DNA of 64,000 nucleotides from Condylostoma magnum (taxonomy: Eukaryota > Ciliophora > Heterotrichea > Heterotrichida > Condylostomatidae). The stretch spans positions 59,056 through 123,055 of the forward strand of contig CAKKTI010000016.1 in NCBI GenBank assembly GCA_920105805.1, in the 5' to 3' direction. Positions 1 through 10,165 of the stretch are shown one piece after another. The first letter of the stretch is position 1. The number at the start of each line of letters is the position of its first letter. A program made the position numbers and the translations under genes. The notes below the pieces were generated by a model. It saw only the letters and a program-made list of their open reading frames with translations. It did not search any database and was not told where the DNA came from.

Positions 1-26
1 CTCTTCTCTGATAAAATAATTTAAAA

Positions 27-1055
27 ATGGGCTAAAGCTAGAGTTGCTGCAAACGTTAGTAAGATGAACAATTTAAATAATACTTTTTTAGAAGAGTTAC
101 ATGATAAAGCGAACAAAAATCAATATTAGATTTTGATTTAATTGAGGATCTTGAAGGAAAGCTATTTTAAGGGGAATTACATACATTTGATTCGTTTGAA
201 TAGTCGGTGAATTACTCGGAAATATACCAAATTTAAGATATATAAGTAGATGAAGCCTAATAAGAAAAGCTATATCGATATACAAATTATTAAGAATTTT
301 TCTATATTATGTATGATTAGGCAAAAGCAAGCCCGCTAGGCTATGAAATGTAATAAGCTGTCAAGTAGAGTAAAGGCAAATTTAAAACTTTTAATATAGA
401 TTAAAAAGCTAGCTAAATTTAAGTTCACATCAATAATATCAAAATAGTTATTAATGGGAATAGTTATAATATTCATATCATAGAAAGATGTGAAGAATGC
501 TTATAAAGAATAGCCAAATAATACAATATATCTACCAAATTTTACCATGTAAGATGCAATAACTGCAATTTTAGACAAATTGATTCTTAAACAAGCCAAA
601 TTATACTAAACTAAGCTATCACTATATAAAAATAAGCAACCTTAGGCTAGAAAGTATCTTAAAATTCCTCAAAAGTGCAACATTCAAATGAGGATTGAAG
701 CACTACTTATAAGGAAACTATCAGCAAGTTTTGTTTGCCATAATTAGGATAAACTACAATTGAATACCCTTTAATTGTAGAAAAACCTTAGGCAATTATG
801 TAATATCCTCCTATTTTAAATATGGGAATACCTCAGATAGGATAGTAAGAAACGATTGCAGAGTCTGAATAAAATGTAAAGCAAAAGATGAGAAGTTGCT
901 TATGATGTGATTAAAGTAATCACCAATTTAACTATACTTGTTAGGATTAATGTCTATGCGATAAATGTACTCAAGAACTACTAATAAACGACTCATTTTA
1001 AGGAAAATGCCCAATATGCAATAATTTTTTGAATGAGGAGGCATTAAATGTTTAG
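27..1055 (+). CDS. RING-like zinc-binding protein with myristoylation-type N-terminus
   Basis: With TAA/TAG as Q and TGA as W this is an open frame of about 342 residues. It begins MGQSQSCCKR, a Gly-2 plus double-Cys context typical of N-myristoylated and palmitoylated membrane-tethered proteins. A central CEEC...CNNC pair may bind a metal. The C-terminal 45 residues contain CLWC, then TCQDQCLCDKC, then KCPIC, the spacing of the C3HC4_3 RING class found in MGRN1-like E3 ligases. The usual histidine between the third and fourth cysteines is Asp here, so ubiquitin-ligase activity is uncertain. The stop is taken as TAG 1053-1055; TAG 1068-1070 is the alternative. It converges on the kleisin gene with only about 3 nt between stops. 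Confidence 0.7.
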
Positions 1056-1058
1056 TTA

Positions 1059-2180
1059 TTAATTACTTAGAATAATGATATCAGAAAAGAATCTTTCCTG
1101 TTACAAAATAATCTTGTCTTACTCTACTAGTTATAATACATTGTAAAATTAGTTAGCTACATATTTTCTTCCTTTATTTTAAAATGTTTTACTTAAGTTA
1201 TTTTCCTCTAATTAGTCATGAAATAGCTCATGTTAAGTACTGTCTTCTTTAATATCAATTCAATCATTATCTAATAGATCAATTTCCTCAACTGTACTAT
1301 GATGATCAATTATACTATTCTCATTTTCAATAACACTTTCTTATTATTTCTATTGATTAAATCTATTTTCTAGTTAACCATAGTCTATTAGTACCTTTTA
1401 TAGTTGCATATTTATATTATTAAACAAAGGCTATACAAATAATTCCTTGTAGTTCAAATTCTCAGTTTAGTTAGATTCGTAATTTAGTTAGTACACCTTT
1501 TCTTAATTTATCTTACATTATAAATTCCTGTCAATCTTTCACTTATATTTCTTAGATTAGTTATTTTCTATATACTCTAAATTTAAATCTTCCATTGGGC
1601 CAATACTACAAATATCTAAATTATCTGTTTATACATCTTCAGCAATAGAATTTCTGATGTCTTCTAAAAAGTTATCAGCAAAATCAAACAACTCTGTATT
1701 CCTATAGCTCTAGTTTCCGGAAGTAATTTAATTTTCCTATAAAGTAATACTATTCATACTAGCAATTTGTCTAGGAATCTCAATACTCCCATCTAAACTA
1801 GTAAATAGTGTCCTAGGAGTTAAATTCAAATCTATGATAGTCATATTAGTCTATCCCTTACTCAAACTTAAATTCGCCTGTTTATGATTCGTAGCAATTT
1901 ATGAATTAATTGCCTTAAATCTTCCTTAAACATTATTGTAAAATAAATCTAAATCCTATACTAATATTTCCGCTTTTCTACAATAAATTTTGATAATTCC
2001 ATACATAAACTTGGAAACAATTTACAAATTCAAAGTTTTACTCTCCCTTATCAACTTTTTCACGGAGTCTTACACATGATGTTTTAACAAAGTTCCTCTA
2101 GTCAACTTATTTCCCCAATGTGCTGAAGTTCATGCCTGATTTAATTATTTGTTGTTAGATAGAATCTAAGTTATACTCAT
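1059..2180 (-). CDS. Kleisin family cohesin subunit (RAD21/SCC1 or REC8 type)
   Basis: About 373 residues. The N-terminus matches the Rad21/Rec8 N-terminal domain that binds SMC3: a short lead with IL, then a W followed by SAHWGNKLTRGTLL, then GIIKIYCRKAEILVQDL (family pattern AHWxxKLT...GVVRIYxRKxxYLL). The C-terminus matches the winged-helix domain that closes the ring on SMC1: ANQFYNVLQLVEQDKIILQQ and FFSDIIILSN (family FxxLLxLxxQxxxxLxQExxYxDI). The acidic, Q-rich middle is expected to carry separase sites. The start at 2180 matches the usual family start, 17 residues before the conserved W. The gene ends in tandem TAA TAA. Mitotic and meiotic paralogues cannot be separated from sequence alone. 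Only 32 nt separate it from the upstream coiled-coil gene. Confidence 0.85.
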
Positions 2181-2204
2181 AGGGCTAATTAATTTAATCT
2201 TAAA

Positions 2205-2212
2205 TATTTATA
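2205..2212 (-). promoter_or_regulatory. TATA-like element upstream of the kleisin gene
   Basis: On the minus strand this reads TATAAATA, 25 nt before the kleisin start codon and directly after the presumed TAG of the upstream gene. The surrounding GTATAAATATTTAAG is also 15 nt with GT...AG ends and so resembles a heterotrich intron. Removing it does not join the frames of the two genes, so a promoter or plain spacer reading is preferred. Confidence 0.3.
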
Positions 2213-3325
2213 CTAATAATTAGAAAGAACTTTTTGCAAGGAGCTTTGAAGTTGTTGTATTTCAAGATCAAGTGAACTTATTTCTGCTTGTAAGTTTCTC
2301 TCACTGCTTCTTGAGTTTTATGTATCAAATCTATAGTTTTACCTTTGATATCGATTAGGTGAGCTTAATTTATCGCTTTCTGGACTAAAACTAAACTACT
2401 AGCTGGCTTTTGAAGGCGAAGCAGTATTATACTCCTTAGAAGGACTAGTACTGGCGAAGGAACTTATTACTTCTTTTAAATGCTCAATAACATGACTTTA
2501 TTCACTAAGAGTTGATTATAATGTGGAAATATGCTCATTTAGTACTTTCTTTTCATCTTATAGCAGTTGTATCTTCCCTTCTTAATCATGTAATAGGTTT
2601 TTTAGATTACTGTCATTTTCTAGCTCATTTAAACGATCCCGTAAGGACTGTGTCTAGCTTCTCATTTCTTATAATGCCTTTTTATACTTTTCAACTTCCT
2701 TTTCTTTGGTTTTCAGTACTTCTAACTCCAGTTTTAGCTTGTAGTTTTCCTCTTCTAAATAATTTGAGCTTGGCTCTTATATATCAGAAGTGTTACTGCA
2801 TACCAAGGTTAAAACTTACTCAATACAGTTAGAAATTTCAGCTAGATTTTTAGTAATAACTGATTTTTGACTTAGACTATGACCTTAATCGAGTAAAGTC
2901 TTTGCATGGTTTGCCAGGATTCTATTACAGCGCTTCAGTAGCCTTTTAGTATTACTTGCCCTGTATTTCAGTAACTTTTCTATTTATGCCAAAGAGTTTT
3001 ATAATGTAAATAAATTTTCCTTTTTAGGTGTACCAAATTCATATTGTAGTTTTTGATTCTCTTATTAAAGTCTGTCGTATTAGTCTCTTAGTTTAGATAA
3101 TTCGTTTTATGATATAGTCATTTAGGCTTTTGCTTTTTTTAGTTTATTATCTGCTGATTTTAGTTAATTGTATTCCTCCTTTGTAAGTGTTATTTAGCGA
3201 TCATTCATTGCACGCTCGTCTAGCATTCGTACTAATATAGAATCATCATCTTTTCTACCTTTTGAGGAACTTCTTCGTCGCTTTTTAGAAGTAGAGCGCC
3301 TTCTAGCTCTTGTTTCTCGTTTCAT
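2213..3325 (-). CDS. Basic, serine-rich coiled-coil protein
   Basis: About 370 residues, unrecognised. The first 30 residues are strongly basic (MKRETRARRRS and KKRRRSSSKGRK), like a nuclear-localisation or microtubule-binding tail. Residues of about 55-120 and 190-280 are heptad-rich E/K/L/Q coiled coil. A serine/proline-rich linker (SPSK, SPESDKLSSP) follows, then a final helix with LEIQQLQSSLQKVL. The start is the first ATG and the stop is taken as TAG at 2213-2215. It is co-oriented with the kleisin gene 32 nt away. No enzymatic motif is visible; a cytoskeletal or centrosomal role is only a guess from composition. Confidence 0.6.
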
Positions 3326-3645
3326 ATTTTTAAATTAAGAATTTTTGTATAGGAGTTAATAGTGTTTTGATGCTTTAAATAGGATTATAAGGGATTGTAA
3401 TATGATGGAAGATAGTTATGTTGAAATATTGATGATTTAATTATGCAACTGTTTCAAATCGTCTTGTATATCTTTTGTATTATTGCTATCTTTTATTATG
3501 ATTTTAGTGCTTTAATCACTCAAAATAATGAATAGATTTCTTTAACACAAGCCAATATTATAATTGACATTAATATCCCTATACAAAGTCACTTAACTTC
3601 TTTAATAATCATTATACAATCTCCAATCAATTAATTTATAATAAA
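3326..3645. other. Divergent intergenic region, no supported gene
   Basis: AT-rich spacer of about 320 bp between the divergent coiled-coil and thiolase genes, one of the longest gene-free stretches in the window. Because every codon can be sense, open frames exist on both strands (for example from an ATG near 3403 with one hydrophobic segment), but none has compelling composition or homology. It probably holds both promoters. Confidence 0.5.
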
Positions 3646-4845
3646 ATGAGTAGATCAATCCAGCGACTTTCTACAATCCAACAACATCTATTATCCTAAG
3701 ATGAAGTTGTGATAGTAGCTTCAGGTAGGTCTCCAATTCTCTAATTTAACTCAGGCTTTAAACAAACAACCCTAGTAGATCTATCAGCTCAAACTTTACA
3801 GAAAGTTCTTTAAAAGCATAATATTTCCCCTGATACCATAACTCATCTATACCTAAGCTCAGCTCTTACATCCGGCGCAGGGTTTACCCCTACAAAGCGA
3901 GTAGCCATACAAGCTGGACTACAGGACAGCACAGTCTGCCAACATCTTAACAAAGTGTGTGCCTCTGGATTAAAAGCAGTGTCAGCAGGAGTTCAGGAAA
4001 TCATTTTTGGACATGCTGATACTGTAGCTATCGTAGGCGCTGAAGTAATGTCAAAAGTACCTTATTTCATGAAGAAGTCTAAGCAAGGATTTAAAAAGGG
4101 AGACTAAGTGTTAATAGATGGTATATTTAACGACGGACTAATTGATGGAATTGACTAGGAGCTAATGGGAAGTTTAGCCGATGAAGTTGCTATATAAAAT
4201 CAGGTATTAAAGGATGATCTGGATTAATTTTCTTATGAAAGTCATAGAAAGGCTAGAGAAGCCTAGTAAAGGGGAAGTTTTGATACTGAAATTGTACCGA
4301 TTTAAATAGGGGATAAGGAGTATGCATCAGATGAGTTAAATGAGATTTCCACAAGTAATAAGCCTATCTTTAGAAAAGACGGTATTATTACTAAACTACA
4401 TGCATCATCAATGGCAGATGGAGCTGCTGTTATTATACTAACTAAGAAGTCTATTGCATTGCAAAACAACTGGCCAATATTAGGATATCCTGTAAGTTGG
4501 GCAGATGCTGAAGTATCAGGACGGCAGTTTGTACTATCGCCTGCACCTTCTATACAAAAAGCTTTAGATTTAATAGATTTACCATTAAGAAATATTGACT
4601 ACTTTGAAATAAACGAGGCTTTTGCTAATGCTGGAGTATAAAATGCTCGCATGCTTTAAATTGATTAGAGTAAAATTAATTTGAATGGAGGTGCTATTGC
4701 AATAGGACATCCTTTAGGTTGCTCTGGGGTTAGAATATTGGTTAGTTTACTTACTGTGTTAAGAGAGAACAGTGGAGATTATGGAGTAGCCACGGCTTGC
4801 AATGGAGGAGGGGGAGGAAGCACTGTGGTAATAAAGAGGACTTAA
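3646..4845 (+). CDS. Acetyl-CoA C-acyltransferase (thiolase)
   Basis: A 399-residue thiolase of normal family length. All signature residues are present: the nucleophilic Cys in NKVCASGLKAV, NEAFA, GGAIAIGHPLGCSG with the catalytic His, and the C-terminal C-G motif (ACNGGGGGS). It should condense two acyl-CoAs or cleave 3-ketoacyl-CoA, in mitochondria or peroxisomes. The N-terminus before the conserved region is short and Ser/Gln-rich, possibly a weak targeting sequence. There are many in-frame TAA/TAG (Q) codons and a TGG/TGA mix. The terminal pair TAA TAG follows IKRT. The frame continues into the EngA gene without meeting any TGA, which shows that TGA is not the stop here. Confidence 0.93.
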
Positions 4846-4914
4846 TAGTTTGATAATTCCATTTTGCTCATTATTCCTGTATACTAAGTATTTACATATA
4901 AAAATAGCCTTAAA

Positions 4915-6630
4915 ATGCTGAGTTTTCTATCTCGAAATCTTTCCTCTTTTCGTAGTAACTATTTCACAATATCTCTAGTAGGACAGCCAAATGTAGGCAA
5001 ATCAACGCTTTTTAACAGATTTGTTGGCAATGGTACTTCTTTAGTGCACAATATTCCAGGATTAACTCGAGATAGAATTGAAGGAACAGCTTAATTATTT
5101 GGAGTTAAACTGAAATTCATTGATACTGCAGGTTGAAATCCAATCAACACTTAAAACCAGAAGGAAATTATACAGAAGATGAAAGAATAAACTACTAATG
5201 CATTGCTTAATACAAATTTAGTACTGTTTCTACTAGACTCAAGATCAGGAATTTCACTAGCAGATATTGAACTTGCAAACTGACTCAAATAAAACCTAAT
5301 ACTAAAGGATAAGTTAAAGAAAGAGGATATAATCCTGGTTGCAAATAAAGCAGAATCTAATCTAATTGACGATCTAACAAATGAGGTATATAACATAGAT
5401 TTAGGTGATCCTCTGTACATATCTGCTATGCATGGAGACGGGATGGGAGACCTATATGAAAGAATTCACGAGAAAATACCAAATTAGTACCTAATAGACC
5501 ATAGATAGATAGTAATGAAGAGAAGATAGAGATTCGAGGAGTATAGATCTCGTATTTATTCAGAACTATAAGAATTGGAGGCAAGAGAAGGGCTCAATTT
5601 TCAACTCAAAGATTGACTACAAGATTTCAATAAGTACAATGACCCTAATATGAGTGACTGGGATTCAGACAACGATATTGATATATCATAATCTGTTTAA
5701 ATCCACACAAAATCTTATGGAACCGGAGTTTCTTTAGATAATGCTAAATATAGCAAGCCTATAAAGGTTTCTATTATAGGTAGGCCAAACGCCGGGAAAT
5801 CCACCTTAATAAATGCTCTTTTAAAAGAAAATAGAGTTATAGTTGATGATACACCAGGAACTACAAGAGACGCTGTTACTATTGATTATATACATAAAGG
5901 GAGAAAAATAAGTATAGTGGATACGGCTGGATTGTATAAAAAGCAAAAAGAAATTATATCGAAATTATCTGCCACTGCAGTATAAAAGTCTATTAAGTAT
6001 TCACATGTTGTAATAGTTCTGCATGATATATCAGGAAAATTGAATAACTCAGAAATGATTCTATGTAGAAAAATCGCAGATGAGGGTAGAGCTATAATTT
6101 TTGTTGGTAATAAATGGGACTAAGTTCCTACTAAGTGAAAGCCTAAAGTAAACAATATTGTTACATCGTCTCTGAATAGAAAACTAGATGTAAAAAATCT
6201 GCCAACTTTCTTCATAAGTGCAAGAGATGGCTTTAATACCAAAAGAATGCTGGATATTGTAATAGAGACTTATAAAAAGTGAAATTAGAGAATATCCACT
6301 GGACTCTTAAACAGATGGCTGAATGAATTCAAAAAAGTGCAAAACATGCCAAGCTCAGGGGGCAAAAGGCTAAGTATAAAGTTCTTACAGCAAATAAAAT
6401 CAAGGCCTCCTACCTTCTATTTACTAGTTAACGATAAGAAGGTCATTACAGATAACTACTTCAAAAACTTTACTAATTCCCTTTGCAAAGAATTCGACTT
6501 TGAAGGAATTCCAATCAGAGTGATTATAAGAGACAGTTTCCGCTAGGAATTAAAGGAGGAAAAGGAGGAGAAGAAGAGCAAAAAGCTGAGAAAGGTTAAA
6601 GATGAAGAGATTATTATAAACATCAAATAA
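4915..6630 (+). CDS. EngA/Der double GTPase, probably organellar
   Basis: About 571 residues with two consecutive G domains, the hallmark of EngA/Der. The first Walker A is GQPNVGKST at residues 23-31 and the second is GRPNAGKST near residue 289. NKWD is seen in the second domain, while the first has NKAES in place of NKxD. A KH-like C-terminal domain follows ([15 protein letters not shown]) with a Lys/Glu-rich tail. In bacteria and plastids Der acts in 50S ribosome assembly. The N-terminus ([15 protein letters not shown]) is basic, Ser-rich and without acids, as in mitochondrial presequences, so mitoribosome assembly is the likely role. A roughly 100-residue charged insert separates the G domains. 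TAA at 6628-6630 is the chosen stop; TAG at 6688-6690 is possible and would overlap the kinase start. Confidence 0.88.
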
Positions 6631-6682
6631 CAATCATCCCGGGAAGCTATCACAAAAATAATTAAAGAGACTCAAGATAAAT

Positions 6683-7684
6683 ATGGATAGCAGTTTACCT
6701 AAATACTACTTAAATATTAATGTTTAAAATTCAAATGAACATAGTAATTATAATCAACTGAAGATTGAGTGGAGAGATTAGTCTGTATACAGAGTCACCC
6801 GTAAAATTGGTAGAGGTAAATACTCTGATGTTTTTGAAGGATTTAATTAAGCTAGTAACATTCCATGTGTTGTAAAAATACTTAAACCAGTCAAAAAGCG
6901 TAAAATATTCAGAGAGGTTAAAATTCTACAGAATCTTCAAGGTGGTCCTAATATAATTGGCCTTTTAGATCTTGTTAGAGACCCAGTTTCAAAAACACCC
7001 TCACTTATATTTGAGCATGTAGAGGCAAATGACTACAAACAGCTTTTTCCAACTTTAAGTGATTTTGATATTAGGTACTATATCTTTTAACTTCTGAGAG
7101 CACTTGATTATGCACATAGTTAAGGAATAATCCATAGGGACGTAAAACCATAAAATTTAGTAATCGATCACTCACAGAGGAAACTAAGGCTAATTGATTG
7201 AGGACTAGCAGAGTTTTACTTTCCGCGTAGAGAGTACAATGTAAGAGTAGCTAGTAGATATTACAAAGGGCCGGAATTACTGGTAGATTAGCAGTTTTAC
7301 CACTATTCATTAGACATGTGGAGCTTAGGCACAATGCTTGCCACGATGGTAAATTGTAGACAGCTTTTTAGAAAGGATCCTTTCTTTTTTGGATAAGATA
7401 ATCAAGACTAACTTGTCAAAATTGCGAAGATTTTAGGTACAGATGAGCTTATGGTGTATCTTTAGAAGTATAATTTGACTTTAGATTAGAGTTTTGAAGG
7501 GTTTTTGGGAAGGTATCCAAAGGTACCCTGGCAAAAATACATTTCTAGGGAGAATCAAGCAATTGCTAATAGTGAAGCAATTGATTTTCTGAATAAGTGT
7601 TTGATTTATGACCATGATTTAAGAATAACACCGAAAGATGCTATGGAACATCCGTATATCCAGCCTGCTTACAGTCTGTTCTAA
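6683..7684 (+). CDS. Casein kinase II alpha-type protein kinase
   Basis: About 333 residues, the size of a CK2 catalytic subunit. Visible motifs are the Gly-rich loop [23 protein letters not shown] (basic cluster typical of CK2), HRDVKPQN near residue 150, RLIDWGLAEFY with CK2's characteristic DWG instead of [17 protein letters not shown], and [12 protein letters not shown]. It is a constitutively active Ser/Thr kinase preferring acidic sites. The gene is a Rosetta stone for the code: the Q of KPQN is TAA and the W of DWG is TGA. The stop is taken as TAA 7682-7684, leaving 58 nt to the convergent importin gene. Reading on to TAG 7766-7768 adds a Ser/Gln-rich tail and would overlap it. Confidence 0.93.
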
Positions 7685-7742
7685 AGTGTGTAAAGTGGAT
7701 AGAATCCTTATAGTTAAGGCACCCCTGAGTATGAAACAGCAT

Positions 7743-9383
7743 CTATTCTATTAAGTAGCAATAATTAGTTAATATGTTAGTAAACTAAACAAAATTAAAG
7801 TTATAAGGCTGAAAGTTAAGCAGATTTTGATTGTCTTGATTCTCTTCATAGTAAGTTTCTAGCAGTTTGGTGCTCAAACATGCTAAATAAGAGTTTTAGT
7901 TGCTGCTTCAAAATTCTAAAATAAATTTTCCGTTTAAATCGTTGAATGTTTAGGGAAATTATCCTTAATCAAAGCCTTATGTATATTTATGTTCAAGTTC
8001 TGTATCAAAAATGTACTAAAGGCAAGTTAAATACCTTTAGATTACCTCTGTGTTTCTAAGATAACTCAAGGATTATGATATTAGTTATAATAATCCCAGT
8101 TATACAAGCTTTTCTATTACTTTATACTTAGAATCTTTTATTAAGTTTAATATAACATAACTTCTTTCCTATTATAGTACAGACTCAGTGAAATTATTAG
8201 AGTCTAGTATTAAATCAATTATTGGATGATTGATCAGTTAAAGTTTTATTGAAGAACTTTCGGAAACTGCAATATTACTAAGACTGAATAATATGATTCT
8301 ATTAAGTTAACTACTGTCATGATTTAAAGAGTATCTAAAGTTGTTTAAGATTTCAGAGCCAAGTAGTGTTTTTATTTAACTATCGTCAAGTAATGTTAAA
8401 CTCATTATTAATGTTAAAGAATATTGCTTTATTTTGTGATTCTCAGATAGGATATTTTGGATAATTTGATCACTCATTCCTTTTTTGAATACTTTTATTC
8501 TATGATTCTAACTTTATCCGATTATTTAAGACAAAATATAGTACACTCCAGCTATTATGCTACTGTTTTAACTCAATATATACTTCAAGCAGCAGTTGAA
8601 TAAATCATTGATGTATTTTTAAAGAATATGAGTTCTATTAGTAACTATTTACTCTAAAACTTAAAATAAGGCTATAGTTAGTCGTTGATTTAAGGATTCT
8701 TTATTTAATTTGTTGATTACTGTACAAAATATATCAGATTAATCCAGCTTAAGACTTCTGAAATTTCAACTTATTAGCTAAACTAGCAATTTTACACAAG
8801 TTAAAACATTATCATTATGCTGCGTGTTTAACTAGTTTAATAATGGTTATAAAATTCCTTTTTCTATTAGAACAATACTTAATGTTGGATTCCATATTAA
8901 AAATTGAGTTAAAATCTTCATAGCTTAATTAGAAATCTATATATCTAAATTTTGTATGTTTTTTATTATAAAAATGACTAATTCCTACGATTTAGTAAGT
9001 TATAATTAAACAAACCTGTCTTATCCTATAAGATTGTTCAGTGTTCTAAGGTAACTATCTTATACTCCTTAATATTCCACCATGCTTATTATCTCAATAA
9101 TCTTTGTTAGCAATATATCAACTGTTATTAAACCTTAATTCTGAAAAAAGGGTATTAAATTTTCGTCTATCAAAGACAAATCAAATTACTAAGTTTTTGA
9201 CTATATTTCATCTTAGCTCAAATTTCTATATTAATGAAATAAATCCTATCTTTACTATTTCCGTAATTATACAATAAATTCTTATCGTCTTTGCTTTTAG
9301 TTAAAAGAATCAAACTACTAAAAAAAGTTCTTATTTCTACTCTAAAATCTTTAAATTTTGGTATCACCCGCGTTCTGCATCAT
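7743..9383 (-). CDS. Importin alpha-like ARM-repeat nuclear import adaptor
   Basis: About 546 residues. The first 60 residues form an Arg/Gln/Lys-rich importin-beta-binding-like segment (RRQEFIVQLRKQQRQDL). Consecutive three-helix armadillo repeats follow to the end, with hydrophobic patterns such as AMKILTQFLIWNPTLSIVL and SIIAGVYYILSQIIGQ. Length and domain order fit importin alpha, which carries NLS cargo with importin beta. The repeats are divergent and the canonical W-xxx-N array is not clear, so another ARM adaptor is possible. Two ATGs in a row begin the gene, only 9 nt from the start of the divergent RBR gene. It ends TAG just before the kinase tail. Confidence 0.72.
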
Positions 9384-9392
9384 ATTTATAAA
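9384..9392. promoter_or_regulatory. Nine-base divergent spacer between two start codons
   Basis: The sequence ATTTATAAA is all that separates the importin-alpha ATG (minus strand) from the RBR ATG (plus strand). It includes a TATAAA-like core. No ordinary bidirectional promoter fits here, so promoter elements must lie inside the coding sequences or the transcripts must overlap. Confidence 0.4.
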
Positions 9393-10136
9393 ATGGATTG
9401 CTGTATTTGTATAATGTAAACTGATAGTAATATGAATTTATGCAAAGAGCATATCCTTTGCATAAATTGCTTATCTTTATACTTAGAAAATATGATAATG
9501 AGCTCTATGTTATAAATAAACTGTCCAATGACCAATTGTTAGTTAGAATACACTGAATAATGGATTAGATCCTAAATCACTGATGACTTGAACTAAAAGT
9601 TTACTAGATTTTAAATGATAAATAATGTAATGTAAAATCCCGGAGTTCAGTTTTGCCAGATGCCAGAGTGTTTAGGAGTTGTTAGCTAGGAAACCTTGCA
9701 ATGTGAGAAATGTAGTTAGCAATACTGTATCTAATGTAAGGAAATCAAGCTATAAAATCACATTTGCTAAAAAAGAGATATAGATGGTATAAACTGTACT
9801 AAATGCAACACTTTTCTATAGAAGGAGCTAGGATGTAATAGGGTAAAATGCCTTATATGCTAACATGAAATGTGCTACTTATGCAGAGATGAGTACCATG
9901 TTTATCATCATCATCCCTATAATATTCTAGGGTGCCCGGGATGAAAAAAGCAGAACTATAACAGGACTAATAGGCAGTATTGGAAAATCAAACTAAGAAG
10001 GTGAATTTTTGTAGCATTAGCATACTAGCTAGCTCCATTGATTCTGGTATTATCACCTTTGTACTAAAAACAGTTCCCAATCATTAAAGACTGTATAAAA
10101 TTAAGCACTTTACTCCCATAGTTAAATAATGTTTAA
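9393..10136 (+). CDS. Small RBR (RING-IBR-RING) ubiquitin ligase with a membrane segment
   Basis: About 247 residues. It starts directly in RING1 (MDCCICIMQTD), with further Cys/His pairs as CKEHILCINC. The IBR part has CQMPEC, CEKCSQQYC and NHIC. RING2 has CTKCNTFLQKELGCNRVKC followed by CYLC; the Cys in LGCNRVKC is at the place of the catalytic Cys of RBR ligases. A C-terminal hydrophobic helix (residues of about 215-235, FVALAYQLAPLILVLSPLY) would anchor it in a membrane. Family knowledge: RBR ligases take ubiquitin from an E2 onto their own Cys before transfer. The start is fixed by RING1. The stop is TAA 10134-10136, with TAG 10119-10121 as alternative. Confidence 0.85.
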
Positions 10137-10165
10137 ATACCTGTGTAAATGTAGTTCTTATATAA

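Noticed and set aside
3403-3640. Small membrane protein in the thiolase upstream region
   Set aside because: Both strands are open and neither has start context, conservation or codon bias that sets it apart.
4411-4641. Short standard-code open frames (for example 60-110 codons inside thiolase, L5, channels)
   Set aside because: They are fragments of long genes cut at TAA/TAG/TGA codons that are sense here; the full genes are given instead.
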